From JBGLNJ01 sp034434835 (lineage in GTDB: Bacteria > Chloroflexota > Anaerolineae > Fen-1058): a DNA stretch of 64,000 nucleotides. The stretch is from positions 6,113 to 70,112 of the forward strand of contig DAOTXX010000119.1 in assembly GCA_034434835.1 (NCBI GenBank), given 5' to 3'. Position 1 is the first letter of the stretch, and the number at the start of each line of letters is the position of its first letter. Positions 25,596 through 33,335 of this stretch are shown here, piece by piece. The position numbers were made by a program, and so were the translations under genes. Under the pieces are notes generated by a model. The model was given only the letters and a program-made list of their open reading frames with translations. It ran no database searches and was not told the origin of the DNA.

Positions 25596-25728
25596 GTTCG
25601 TTTGTTCGATAGCTCGTTAGTTTGCTCGTAGTGGCGACTAGAGTCGCTCACACCAGACGACTAAAGTCGTCACTACGAACTCTTTTTGACTACTGCACTA
25701 TTGCACTAACGCACTAACGAACTATGTG
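25596..25728. repeat. octamer repeat hairpin between ileS and the DksA-type gene
   Basis: Left arm: 8-nt units GTTCGTTT, GTTCGATA, GCTCGTTA, GTTTGCTC, GTAGTGGC (25596-25635). Right arm: ACTACTGC, ACTATTGC, ACTAACGC, ACTAACGA, ACTATGTG (25689-25728), broadly complementary to the left. Nested inside is an imperfect palindrome around GGCGACTAGAGTCG and ACGACTAAAGTCGT (about 25624-25680). Confidence 0.75.
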
Positions 25729-25762
25729 GTAGAATACGCTTCGTCTGTCAGGAGTTGAAGCG

Positions 25763-26104
25763 ATGGCGGTCTTGCACGAGAAACTCAAAAAGCAGTTGAA
25801 GGAAGAGCATAAGCGGCTCAAGGCCCAGCTATCTGCGAATCCTGTTCACGATCGTGGCGGGATGGGCTACAGCACCCATCAGGCCGACGACGCGACTGAA
25901 GCGTTCGAGCAGGCCAAAGGCCTGGCCGTGCGTCAGAACACTGAGCGTCTGCTCAAGCAAGTCGAGCAGGCCCTCGCTCGCTTTGAGGATGGCACGTATG
26001 GCCTATGCATCAACTGTGGCTGTCCGATCGATCCGGCGCGGCTTGAGGCGCTGCCCTACGCTCAATTGTGCCTGGAGTGCCAGTCCAAGCAAGAGCGCAA
26101 GTAA
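25763..26104 (+). CDS. TraR/DksA-family zinc-finger protein
   Basis: 113 residues. An N-terminal coiled-coil-like region (HEKLKKQLKEEHKRLKAQL) is followed by the four-cysteine finger CINCGCPIDPARLEALPYAQLCLECQ. DksA-type proteins enter the RNA polymerase secondary channel and modulate initiation; short forms like this one are often of unknown target. A TAGAAT hexamer at 25730-25735 could be its -10 box. Two acidic tip residues as in DksA cannot be confirmed by eye. Confidence 0.85.
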   Translation: MAVLHEKLKKQLKEEHKRLKAQLSANPVHDRGGMGYSTHQADDATEAFEQAKGLAVRQNTERLLKQVEQALARFEDGTYGLCINCGCPIDPARLEALPYAQLCLECQSKQERK

Positions 26105-26121
26105 CCCATTCAGTTCAATTG

Positions 26122-26182
26122 CCAAGACGCGAAGAACGCCAAGTTCTATCCTGATAGAATCTGTGCGTCCTTCGCGTCTTGG
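26122..26182. repeat. intergenic inverted repeat upstream of lspA
   Basis: Perfect 13-bp arms CCAAGACGCGAAG (26122-26134) and CTTCGCGTCTTGG (26170-26182). An inner hairpin TTCTATC (26144-26150) / GATAGAA (26153-26159) sits inside. It looks like a mobile small palindrome of REP/MITE type. Confidence 0.75.
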
Positions 26183-26199
26183 TGAGAAAGAGAGCGAGT

Positions 26200-26751
26200 T
26201 TGAAATCAACCCGTAGCACGCTTATCCTCCTTGTCATTGCCGCGCTTGTGTTCATCGCCGACCAGTCCACCAAGTACTTGGCGATGACGTGCCTGGCGAC
26301 TGATCAAGTGTGGGCACCTGTTCCATCACTGGCCCATGTACTTACCTTTACCTACACCACCAACACTGGTGTGGCGTTTGGACTGTTCAAGGATTTAGGC
26401 CCGATTTTTGTCGGTGTCGCCGTGGTGGTCATTGCCGCCATCGTGATTTACCAGCAGCAGGTACCCGAAGGCGCATGGCTTGTCCGGCTGGCGTTGGGAT
26501 TGCAGCTCGGCGGCGCGGCGGGTAACCTTGTTGATCGCCTGCGCTTGGGCCACGTCGTTGATTTTATTCACCTTCACTATTTTACCCCCCAGCTCAGGCT
26601 CGACTGGCCGGTGTTCAACCTGGCCGATAGCAGCATTGTCGCCGGTGTGATTCTGCTTGTGTGGACCATGTTGCGCGAAGGACGCGAGCCGGTCAAGCCG
26701 ATGCCTCAGGTGAGCCAGCCCACGGATTCGAATACGCCGGCTTCCGTATGA
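26200..26751 (+). CDS. lspA: lipoprotein signal peptidase (signal peptidase II)
   Basis: TTG 26200 is preferred because it follows the palindromic repeat and a purine-rich AAAGAGAG; the frame is open back to 26179, inside the repeat. The product is 183 residues with four membrane segments. The catalytic aspartates of LspA are recognisable: one in GNLVDRLRLGHVVDF and one in FNLADSSIVAG, with the NTGVAFGLF motif between helices. It removes signal peptides from lipoproteins, several of which are encoded in this window. The tail after the last helix is Pro-rich. Confidence 0.88.
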   Translation: MKSTRSTLILLVIAALVFIADQSTKYLAMTCLATDQVWAPVPSLAHVLTFTYTTNTGVAFGLFKDLGPIFVGVAVVVIAAIVIYQQQVPEGAWLVRLALGLQLGGAAGNLVDRLRLGHVVDFIHLHYFTPQLRLDWPVFNLADSSIVAGVILLVWTMLREGREPVKPMPQVSQPTDSNTPASV

Positions 26752-26897
26752 GCTTTCGGGCCGCCTGCAAGCCGCTCATTTTTATGTGGCTTTGGGAGCA
26801 CAGTCACCAACGTGGTGTAAAATAGGGGGCAGCCCAGGATGGTTCCCCTGAGCTTAATGGTTGAAGATGTTTGCGCTTGCATCGGGATTGGACGTGG

Positions 26898-26903
26898 TAT
26901 AAT
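26898..26903 (+). promoter_or_regulatory. -10 box of the DUF433/DUF5615 pair
   Basis: A perfect TATAAT lies 24 nt before the start codon. The -35 region is weak; TTGCAT is 15 bp upstream. Confidence 0.5.
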
Positions 26904-26926
26904 CATTGTGGAAAGCGAGGTGTGCC

Positions 26927-27238
26927 ATGAGTGAGAGCGAAAGGACAGTCCATTGCACGCCTTACCCGCACATTGTCAAGGTGCCTGGTGTATGTGGCGG
27001 TCAGGCGACAATTGAAGGCACGCGCATTGCGGTCTGGCACATCGTAGATTACTTTTACAAAGTTGGCCTGTCCATTGAAGAGATTCTGGCAGATTGGGAT
27101 TACCTCACGCCTGCACAGGTATTCAGCGCGTTAGCGTACTATCATGACCATCAGGAAGAGATAGACCGGGTCCGGTACGAGAATAGCTACGAGTATTGGC
27201 TGGAGCACTATGCCCATGCCGTTGCCCAACCGGCCTAA
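26927..27238 (+). CDS. DUF433-family antitoxin-like protein
   Basis: ATG 26927 follows GCGAGG; 103 residues. The DUF433 pattern is clear: HIVKVPGVCGGQATIEGTRIAVWHIVDYF, then SIEEILADWDYLTPAQVFSALAYYHDH. DUF433 proteins carry a winged-helix-like fold and are commonly encoded directly before DUF5615 PIN-like proteins, as here (overlap 29 nt), making a putative toxin-antitoxin pair. Confidence 0.85.
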   Translation: MSESERTVHCTPYPHIVKVPGVCGGQATIEGTRIAVWHIVDYFYKVGLSIEEILADWDYLTPAQVFSALAYYHDHQEEIDRVRYENSYEYWLEHYAHAVAQPA

Positions 27239-27578
27239 GCTTCACCTCAACGAGAACGTGTCGCCGCGTTTGGCTGAACAATTGCGCCGACATGGGTTTG
27301 ACGTGGTAACCTCGCAAGAGTCGGGCCTGCTGGCTGAGCCGGATGACGGTCAACTGGCCTTTGCCTGTACACAGCAGAGAGCGATTTTGACCTTCAACAT
27401 TAGCGACTTTGTCGCTTTGCACAACCACTACATGGCCGGGGGCAAAGAACATTGGGGTATCATTCTTTCCACGCGAGAGCCGATTGGGATTTTGTTGCAT
27501 CGCCTGCTGCGTCTTTTGAACACGTTGACTGCCGATGAGCTGAAGAACCGAATCCGCTGGCTCAACGAGTTCAAGTAG
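27210..27578 (+). CDS. DUF5615 PIN-like protein (putative toxin)
   Basis: 122 residues. The PIN-like core reads KLHLNENVSPRLAEQLRRHGFDVVTSQESGL, then ADDGQLAFACTQQRAILTFNISDF in outline (PDDGQLAF here). Conserved acidic residues are present, although the first one (usually D in the opening strand) reads LNEN. It would act as a nuclease restrained by the DUF433 protein. A terminator follows. Confidence 0.82.
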   Translation: MPMPLPNRPKLHLNENVSPRLAEQLRRHGFDVVTSQESGLLAEPDDGQLAFACTQQRAILTFNISDFVALHNHYMAGGKEHWGIILSTREPIGILLHRLLRLLNTLTADELKNRIRWLNEFK

Positions 27579-27600
27579 CACCGACCATGTTTCCACGTGT

Positions 27601-27629
27601 GGCTGGCTGAATCGTTGCCAGCCTTTTCT
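27601..27629 (+). terminator. Rho-independent terminator
   Basis: GGCTGGC (27601-27607) pairs with GCCAGCC (27617-27623), followed by TTTTCT. It lies 22 nt after the DUF5615 gene and upstream of the chosen rluD-like start. Confidence 0.7.
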
Positions 27630-27644
27630 GTCTGTGCGAGGCAT

Positions 27645-28571
27645 GTGAGCGAGCAAATTGTCACATTGACTGCCGATAGCAATGCCACGCGGCTCGACCG
27701 CTTTGTTGTTCAAGCCTTGCCGGAACTCGCTCGGAGTGCGGTTCAACGGCTCATCGAAGAAGGACGGGTCACCGTCAACGGCAAGACGGGCAAGTCTGCA
27801 TATCGAGTCCGTGCGGGCGACGTTCTCGTCATTCACGTCCCACCGCCTCGGCCTGCTGAAGCGCAAGCTCAGGTCATCCCGCTCGACATCGTTTACGAGG
27901 ATGCTGATCTGATCGTCATCAACAAACCGGCAGGCATGGTGGTGCACCCCGCTGCCGGTCATGACTCGGGAACGCTGGTCAACGCCTTGCTCTCGCACTG
28001 TCCTGAACTGCGTGGCGTAGGCGAAGAGATGCGCTGGGGCATTGTGCACCGGCTCGACAAGGATACGTCCGGCCTCATCCTTGTGGCTAAAACGGGAGCC
28101 GCTCGCGAAAACCTTCAACGTCAATTCAAGAATCGCAGCGTGGCTAAAGTGTACCTCGCGCTGGTCGAGGGACATCTCACGCCCCCCCAAGGTTTGATTG
28201 ATGTTCCGATTGGCCGCGACAAGGTTCGGCGCAAGCGCATGACTGTTGTGCCGGACGGCCGTCCCTCGCGCACGATGTATAAAGCCATCGAGTTCTTTGT
28301 CAAGAGCCAGAGGTCATATACACTCGTCGAAGTGAGACCGCAGACCGGACGCACCCATCAGATTCGTGTTCACCTGGCCTGGCTCAAGTTTCCGGTTGTG
28401 GGTGACACGGTGTACGGTCATCGCCGCAAAACGACGTTGCCCCTGAAGCGGCATTTCCTGCATGCACAATCGCTCACCTTTCGATTGCCATCCGATGGGC
28501 GCGAGGTCACGTTTACGGCGCCCCTGCCGTCCGATCTTGCTAGCGTCCTCGAAGCATTGAGGCGATCTTAG
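27645..28571 (+). CDS. RluA/RluD-family 23S rRNA pseudouridine synthase
   Basis: GTG 27645 is chosen because the longer frame (from 27597) would begin within the upstream terminator; 308 residues. An N-terminal S4 RNA-binding domain (RLDRFVVQALPELARSAVQRLIEEGRVTVNG) precedes the catalytic domain, whose active Asp is in HRLDKDTSGLIL. RPQTGRTHQIRVHL is also diagnostic. The size and S4 domain fit RluD, which modifies helix 69 of 23S rRNA, though other RluA-type targets are possible. Confidence 0.9.
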   Translation: MSEQIVTLTADSNATRLDRFVVQALPELARSAVQRLIEEGRVTVNGKTGKSAYRVRAGDVLVIHVPPPRPAEAQAQVIPLDIVYEDADLIVINKPAGMVVHPAAGHDSGTLVNALLSHCPELRGVGEEMRWGIVHRLDKDTSGLILVAKTGAARENLQRQFKNRSVAKVYLALVEGHLTPPQGLIDVPIGRDKVRRKRMTVVPDGRPSRTMYKAIEFFVKSQRSYTLVEVRPQTGRTHQIRVHLAWLKFPVVGDTVYGHRRKTTLPLKRHFLHAQSLTFRLPSDGREVTFTAPLPSDLASVLEALRRS

Positions 28572-28607
28572 CTGCTATCAGCCATCAGCTAACATGGGAG
28601 GAATGAA

Positions 28608-29420
28608 ATGAGAGAAATCACTGTCGCGGTCGTGCAGATGAAGCCTGTCCTCAACGAGATGGAAAACAATCTCATCCAAATCTCAGAGTGGATCAAGAAA
28701 ATCGCCACGGCGCAAAAAACCGACCTGATCGTTTTCCCTGAACTGTGCACGACCGGCTACGAGTGCGGCGTGCGCTTTACCGAGCTGGCCCAACGCGTGC
28801 CGGGCCCAACGGTCAATCTCATCGCTCAGCGCGCCAGTGAGTTTGGCGTGCACGTTGCGTTCGGCATGGCGAGCAAGGAAAAGGTCGAAAGCATCTTGTT
28901 CGACTCGGCAGTGCTGGTCGGCTCGGATGGCGACCTGGTCGGCGAGTATCGCAAAGTTCATCTCAAGGGCGAAGAACGGCTGGCGTTCCGTGCGGGATTC
29001 AGGTTCCCCGTTTTCGAAACCGAGTTTGGCAACGTCGGGCTGCTCTTGGGCTGGGACCTGGCGTTCCCCGAGGCCGCGCGCACGTATGCGTTGGATGGGG
29101 CCGACCTGCTGGTCGTGATGGCGAATTGGGAACAGCCCTATAGCGAAGAGTGGCGCACGTACTTGCTTTCGCGCGCATACGAGAATACGTGCTTTGTTGC
29201 AGCGGCCAATCGCATTGGTCAGGATGCGACGTATGCGTTCTTTGGCGAAAGCATGATCGTCAGTCCGCGCGGTCAAATCTATGCGTCAGTGGATGCCGAT
29301 GTCGAAGGTTATGCGGTCGCTCGGATTGACCTTGACGAAGTGCGCAAGTACCGTGAAGAATTCCAGATCCTCCAGTGTCGCTTGCCGAATGCCTATCGTT
29401 CCATTGTGCGAGTGTACTGA
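28608..29420 (+). CDS. nitrilase-superfamily protein lacking the catalytic cysteine
   Basis: 270 residues with the carbon-nitrogen hydrolase fold. Glu45 (FPELCTTG) and Lys116 (EYRKVHLKG) of the Glu-Lys-Cys triad are present. The nucleophile position, normally Cys in a motif such as ICYD or ICWD, reads LLLGWDLAFPEA, with Gly148 (codon GGC). The rest of the fold looks intact (ANWEQP, SRAYENTCFVAAANR). It may be a pseudo-enzyme or use other chemistry. The stop TGA is also the first three bases of the octamer repeat before ltaE. Confidence 0.85.
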   Translation: MREITVAVVQMKPVLNEMENNLIQISEWIKKIATAQKTDLIVFPELCTTGYECGVRFTELAQRVPGPTVNLIAQRASEFGVHVAFGMASKEKVESILFDSAVLVGSDGDLVGEYRKVHLKGEERLAFRAGFRFPVFETEFGNVGLLLGWDLAFPEAARTYALDGADLLVVMANWEQPYSEEWRTYLLSRAYENTCFVAAANRIGQDATYAFFGESMIVSPRGQIYASVDADVEGYAVARIDLDEVRKYREEFQILQCRLPNAYRSIVRVY

Positions 29421-29459
29421 CAAGATGACGGGGTGACAAGGTGACACGCTGACAAGGAG
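29418..29459. repeat. TGACAAGG octamer repeat supplying the ltaE ribosome site
   Basis: Five 8-nt units: TGACAAGA, TGACGGGG, TGACAAGG, TGACACGC, TGACAAGG (29418-29457), then AG. The first unit contains the stop codon of the upstream gene and the last gives the AAGGAG before ATG 29465. Confidence 0.8.
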
Positions 29460-29464
29460 ATAAC

Positions 29465-30526
29465 ATGGCCTTTATCAAAAACGGAAAGCGCATCGTTGAC
29501 TTGAGGAGCGATACGGTCACGCAGCCTACACCCGAGATGCGCGAGGCGATGTTCAAGGCTGAAGTCGGCGATGACGTGTTCGGTGACGATCCAACGGTCA
29601 ATCGCCTGGAGGAGATGGCGGCCGAGCGGATGGGCAAAGAGGCCGCGTTGTTTGTCGCCAGCGGCACGATGGGCAACCTCGTCGCGCTGCTGACGCATTG
29701 CCAGCGCGGGCACGAAGTCATCCTGGGCGACTTGGCGCACACGTTCGTCAACGAAGCCGGTGGTTCGGCGGCCTTGGGCGGGATTCATCCACGCACGATC
29801 AGGAATCAGCCGGATGGCACGCTGTTGCTGGCCGACATCGAAGCGGCTATCCGTTCCGAGAACGTCCACTATCCGCGTACTCGGCTGATTTGCCTGGAGA
29901 ACACGCACAATGCTTGCAATGGAGTGCCGCTCAGGGTCGAGTACATGCAAGCGGTCGGAGAGCTGGCGCGCTCGCGGGGATTAAAGTTGCACGTAGATGG
30001 CGCGCGTATCTTTAACGCGGCCGTTGCGTTGTGTGTGGATGTGAAAGAGTTGGTGGCCCCAGCGGATTCGGTTCAGTTTTGCCTATCCAAAGGCTTGGGA
30101 TCGCCAGTGGGATCGCTCTTGTGCGGCACACGCGAGTTCATCCATGAGGCGCGGCGCAATCGCAAGATGGTGGGCGGCGGGATGCGTCAGGCGGGCGTGC
30201 TCGCTGCGGCGGGCATCGTCTCGCTAACCAAGATGGTTGACCGGTTGGCTGAGGACCACACCAACGCCCGGCGATTGATGCACGGCATCAGTGAAATCCC
30301 TGGTCTGGTGGCCGAACCGGTGCATACCAATATCGTCTATTTTCGACTCGCGCCTCAAGTCAGGATGAGCGAAGCTGAGTTTGTGAAAGCATTGGGCGAG
30401 CGGAACGTGCGCTTGCTTTCGCTTGGCCCGCGCCGCTTTCGCGCGGTGACGCATTGCTGGATTGATGCGCAAGACATCGAGATCGCGCTGGAGGCGATGC
30501 GGGCTGTGATGAAGCTTGACGGATGA
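29465..30526 (+). CDS. ltaE: low-specificity threonine aldolase
   Basis: A 353-residue PLP enzyme that cleaves L-threonine or L-allo-threonine to glycine and acetaldehyde. The opening RIVDLRSDTVTQPTPEMREAM and DDVFGDDPTVNRLE are hallmarks. The PLP lysine is expected in FCLSKGLGSPVGSLL. The length is normal for the family. A few leading residues (MAFIKNGK) precede the conserved start. It is followed 29 nt later by tRNA-Asp. Confidence 0.92.
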   Translation: MAFIKNGKRIVDLRSDTVTQPTPEMREAMFKAEVGDDVFGDDPTVNRLEEMAAERMGKEAALFVASGTMGNLVALLTHCQRGHEVILGDLAHTFVNEAGGSAALGGIHPRTIRNQPDGTLLLADIEAAIRSENVHYPRTRLICLENTHNACNGVPLRVEYMQAVGELARSRGLKLHVDGARIFNAAVALCVDVKELVAPADSVQFCLSKGLGSPVGSLLCGTREFIHEARRNRKMVGGGMRQAGVLAAAGIVSLTKMVDRLAEDHTNARRLMHGISEIPGLVAEPVHTNIVYFRLAPQVRMSEAEFVKALGERNVRLLSLGPRRFRAVTHCWIDAQDIEIALEAMRAVMKLDG

Positions 30527-30555
30527 GGTGAGGCGTGGTATAGTTTCGCGCGCTT

Positions 30556-30630
30556 GGGGACGTGGTGTAGCTGGCCTAACACGCGGCCCTGTCAAGGCCG
30601 AGAACGCGGGTCCGAATCCCGTCGTCCCCG
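30556..30630 (+). tRNA. tRNA-Asp (GTC)
   Basis: A 75-nt cloverleaf. Acceptor arms are GGGGACG and CGTCCCC with discriminator G. The anticodon stem CGGCC/GGCCG (30584-30588, 30596-30600) encloses anticodon GTC at 30591-30593. The T-arm contains GGGTCCGAATCCC. No CCA is encoded. It stands at the edge of the plasmid-like module, a classic integration spot. Confidence 0.95.
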
Positions 30631-30659
30631 CTTGAAGTAAAATTGACTAGACAGGGCAG

Positions 30660-30740
30660 CCTGGGAAGACTGATGTCAACCCAGGTTTTGCTTTAACTAC
30701 AAGCCCACTGGTGTCACTGACGCCAGGGGGCTTTGCATTT
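30660..30740 (+). terminator. two tandem terminators after tRNA-Asp
   Basis: First: CCTGGG (30660-30665) pairs with CCCAGG (30680-30685), followed by TTTTGCTTT. Second: 15-bp arms at 30701-30715 and 30719-30733 (13 of 15 matched, 3-nt loop), followed by TTGCATTT. Confidence 0.75.
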
Positions 30741-30766
30741 AATGGTCCGACTTGCAGGAGAGTGTT

Positions 30767-31042
30767 ATGCCGAAAAAGGAAACTTGGCGGAAGCAAGACG
30801 TGCCCGCGAATCTTCAATTCTTCTCCATCGCGGAAGTAGCACTCATCATGGACGTGAGCGTCCGACTGGTGCGCCGGTGGGTCGAAGAGGGTTTGCTGCC
30901 GGTGTTTCACATCGGGCCAGGTAACCGGCTGATGCGCGTGCGGCGTCAGGATTTGGAGCAGTTCATCGAAACGCACGTTCGGACACGTCAGGTGGAGAGC
31001 GCCGTCAATCGCGGAGCCACTACGCGCGATGATACGACATGA
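30767..31042 (+). CDS. excisionase-like MerR-type HTH protein
   Basis: ATG 30767 follows GCAGGAGA; 91 residues. The domain reads FFSIAEVALIMDVSVRLVRRWVEEGLLPVFHIGPGNRLMRVRRQDLEQFIETH, the winged HTH of excisionase (Xis) and AlpA-type proteins. Such proteins direct excision of integrated elements or regulate them. Its position as the first gene after tRNA-Asp supports an integrated element, but no integrase gene is in the window. Confidence 0.8.
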   Translation: MPKKETWRKQDVPANLQFFSIAEVALIMDVSVRLVRRWVEEGLLPVFHIGPGNRLMRVRRQDLEQFIETHVRTRQVESAVNRGATTRDDTT

Positions 31043-31060
31043 AAAAGATCAGGTGACGAT

Positions 31061-31468
31061 ATGGGCGTCATCCATTTTGGCGACTTGGACGAAATGCTCA
31101 ACGAACTCCAGCCCGGCCAAACAGTGCGGGTGGCCGTGCTGGATGTGACCGAGCAGACGTTCAAAAAGTACGGCGTTCGCAGAGCTGGTATCGGCGTCCA
31201 CGTGCGAGCCTTTGCCGGTGAGCACATCTTGTCCTGCTGCATTCCCGTCACCGCGCTCCAGATTGTCGGTGGCGTTCCGCATCGCGAACATGGTCAGTTC
31301 CAGGAGTACATCACAGCGTGGGACAAAGCCAACTGCTGTGCTGATCAAGTGAAAGCCTATCTGGCTGAACGAGGTTTCGATGTGCGGCCAGGCGTCATTG
31401 ACCTGGGCAACGCAAGGCCGATGGTCGGAGGATGGGCCAAGAGACCGCAAGAAAGGAAACCGACATGA
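31061..31468 (+). CDS. hypothetical protein of the integrated module
   Basis: 135 residues, soluble, no recognised domain. Opens MGVIHFGDLDEMLNELQPGQTVRVAVLDV. A Cys-Cys pair (ILSCCIPV) and a second (NCCADQ) are present. Its stop overlaps the next start (ATGA). Position and coupling suggest it belongs to the same transcript as the lipoproteins that follow. Confidence 0.6.
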   Translation: MGVIHFGDLDEMLNELQPGQTVRVAVLDVTEQTFKKYGVRRAGIGVHVRAFAGEHILSCCIPVTALQIVGGVPHREHGQFQEYITAWDKANCCADQVKAYLAERGFDVRPGVIDLGNARPMVGGWAKRPQERKPT

Positions 31469-32229
31469 CGATAATGAAATGCACGTTAGCTGCGCAAAGC
31501 GTGGCGCTGGCTTTGCTCTTGACAGCCTGCCAGGCATGCGCGTCTACACCCGGCGCTGCCGAGACGTCGCCCCAGCGCGATACTGCTACACGGACTGCTG
31601 AATCTGCCGAACTGGCGCCGCTGGCGACGGCAACGCCGACTGGCGCGCTACCCCCAACCTCACCTTCGCCTGCTCCGACCGCAACCATGACACCCACGCC
31701 ACAGGCAACGGCGACAGCGACTGCCACACCATCGCCAACGATGTCGGCGACTGTCACGCGCACGGCGGGGATTCCATGGGCGGGCAAGGTGACACCTGGC
31801 CAGCCTGTGCCGGATGAGGTCATCCAGTCCATCACCGCCAGTTGGGATGAGATGTATCGAGCGCTGTATGACTACCAGAGTGTCAAGGCCAACGGCCAGC
31901 CATCTGACCAAGCCTGGTGGACAGAACAGGTCAAGCGATTCTTCATCGGCGCAGCGATGGCGGACTGGCAAACAAGCGTCGAGGACTGGTTCAAGTCAGG
32001 CGCGACCGGCGGGCCGGGTTGCATCGAGAACGGTCGTTACACTTTGACCGTCAAGCAGTGCACATCGGACACCGAGTGCGTGCTAGAGATCAACGTGCAA
32101 AGCGGCCAGTGGTGGGCGTATGATGTAGCAGAGAAACAGTTCAGCAAAGCGAATGTGGTCAAGCCGTTCCAGTGGCGTGTGGTGATGCAGTATGACGTCG
32201 CCAGCGGCCAGTGGAAGTTCAAATCATGA
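31465..32229 (+). CDS. lipoprotein with Pro/Thr-rich stalk
   Basis: ATG 31465 follows GAAAGGA and overlaps the upstream stop; 254 residues. A signal peptide ends in lipobox LLTAC. A Thr/Ala/Pro-rich stalk of about 75 residues follows, then a compact domain of about 150 residues (SWDEMYRALYDYQSVKANGQPSD, four conserved-looking Cys/Trp positions). The tail domain is unidentified. It is probably displayed on the outer face of the membrane. Confidence 0.65.
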   Translation: MTIMKCTLAAQSVALALLLTACQACASTPGAAETSPQRDTATRTAESAELAPLATATPTGALPPTSPSPAPTATMTPTPQATATATATPSPTMSATVTRTAGIPWAGKVTPGQPVPDEVIQSITASWDEMYRALYDYQSVKANGQPSDQAWWTEQVKRFFIGAAMADWQTSVEDWFKSGATGGPGCIENGRYTLTVKQCTSDTECVLEINVQSGQWWAYDVAEKQFSKANVVKPFQWRVVMQYDVASGQWKFKS

Positions 32230-32279
32230 CCGGCGAAACGAGCCGCACCATGTCCACTGATGTTGTGGTGAGGTGAGGG

Positions 32280-33335
32280 ATGCGACCGAAGCCATCTGTC
32301 TGCTCAAAGCAAACCAGGGTGATCGCCCTGGGTGGACTGGCTGGTATCGTGCTGGCGGCGCTGCTGGCGGTCTCGTGTCAGCCCTCGCCGGAGCAATACG
32401 CCGCGGCCACCGCAACCCTGATGGCGGCCCAGAGCGAGGATCGCCTGCGAATCCTGGCCGTCACCGGCGAGGCTGAGCGGCTGGCGACCCGCGAAGCCAG
32501 CGACCTGATGGTCAGGCTCACCAGCGCCGCCGCCGAGGTGCAGGCGAAACAGACTCAGGTCGCGGTGGCTGTATTCGCCACCGTGAGCATCGTCAATGCC
32601 ACTGCCACCGCCAATACACAAATGGCCCAGGCCACCGCCACCGCCGTCCCGCACCAGGCCGGCCTGGCCCACGCCGAAGCGACTTCGGACGTGTTCAAGG
32701 GGTGGGCCGTGGCGATTGTCCTGGCCGCGGGCGGCAGCGTCGCCCTCGTGCGGATCGCATGGCACACCGGCAGCCTCCTCAAGCGCGAAGCCATGACCGT
32801 GCGGCGCGATGCGCTGGGCAACGCGCCCGTGCTGGTGGACGGCCATCAGGTACGCAATCCCGACCTGATGGTGACACCCGCCCTCACGTCCGAGCGGCAG
32901 GCCGATTGGCTGTGGCAATTGTATCGCCTGTGGCGCATGGCGCGCGCAGGTGAGGTGTTGCAGAACCCCGGCTGGACTGTGCAAAAGAACGATGAGGGTG
33001 TGCTGCCGGACAGCTACGCACAATTGGCCGAACGCAACGCACAATCGCGCACGATGGCCGCCGCGATGCGGCCCGAACTGAACGCGCAGAAGAAACGAGA
33101 ACGTGTGCGATTGCTTCAAAAAGGTCAGCGCGGCCCGGCGGGTTTGCTGGGCGCGCCGTCGGTCGAAGTGATCGCTGACACAGACGATGCCGCGCGTGTC
33201 GCCAAAGAGATCTCGGCTTACCTGGAGCGATCACCGCAAGTCATTGACCAGCCTGTTCCGGTCCGTTCCGAGCCGATCCCGCAAGGCGCCCCGACGGAGA
33301 TAGAGATCGCCGAGAGGCTCAAAGGATTGACGTGA
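32280..33335 (+). CDS. membrane-associated lipoprotein-like protein with helical Ala/Thr region
   Basis: 351 residues. The N-terminal signal segment ends in LLAVSC, a likely lipobox. A long Ala/Thr/Gln-rich helical region (residues about 40-135) leads to a second hydrophobic segment (GWAVAIVLAAGGSVALVRIAW), then a cytoplasmic-type charged domain. No family is recognised. The stop overlaps the GTG start of the next gene, so the two are probably co-translated. Confidence 0.6.
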   Translation: MRPKPSVCSKQTRVIALGGLAGIVLAALLAVSCQPSPEQYAAATATLMAAQSEDRLRILAVTGEAERLATREASDLMVRLTSAAAEVQAKQTQVAVAVFATVSIVNATATANTQMAQATATAVPHQAGLAHAEATSDVFKGWAVAIVLAAGGSVALVRIAWHTGSLLKREAMTVRRDALGNAPVLVDGHQVRNPDLMVTPALTSERQADWLWQLYRLWRMARAGEVLQNPGWTVQKNDEGVLPDSYAQLAERNAQSRTMAAAMRPELNAQKKRERVRLLQKGQRGPAGLLGAPSVEVIADTDDAARVAKEISAYLERSPQVIDQPVPVRSEPIPQGAPTEIEIAERLKGLT

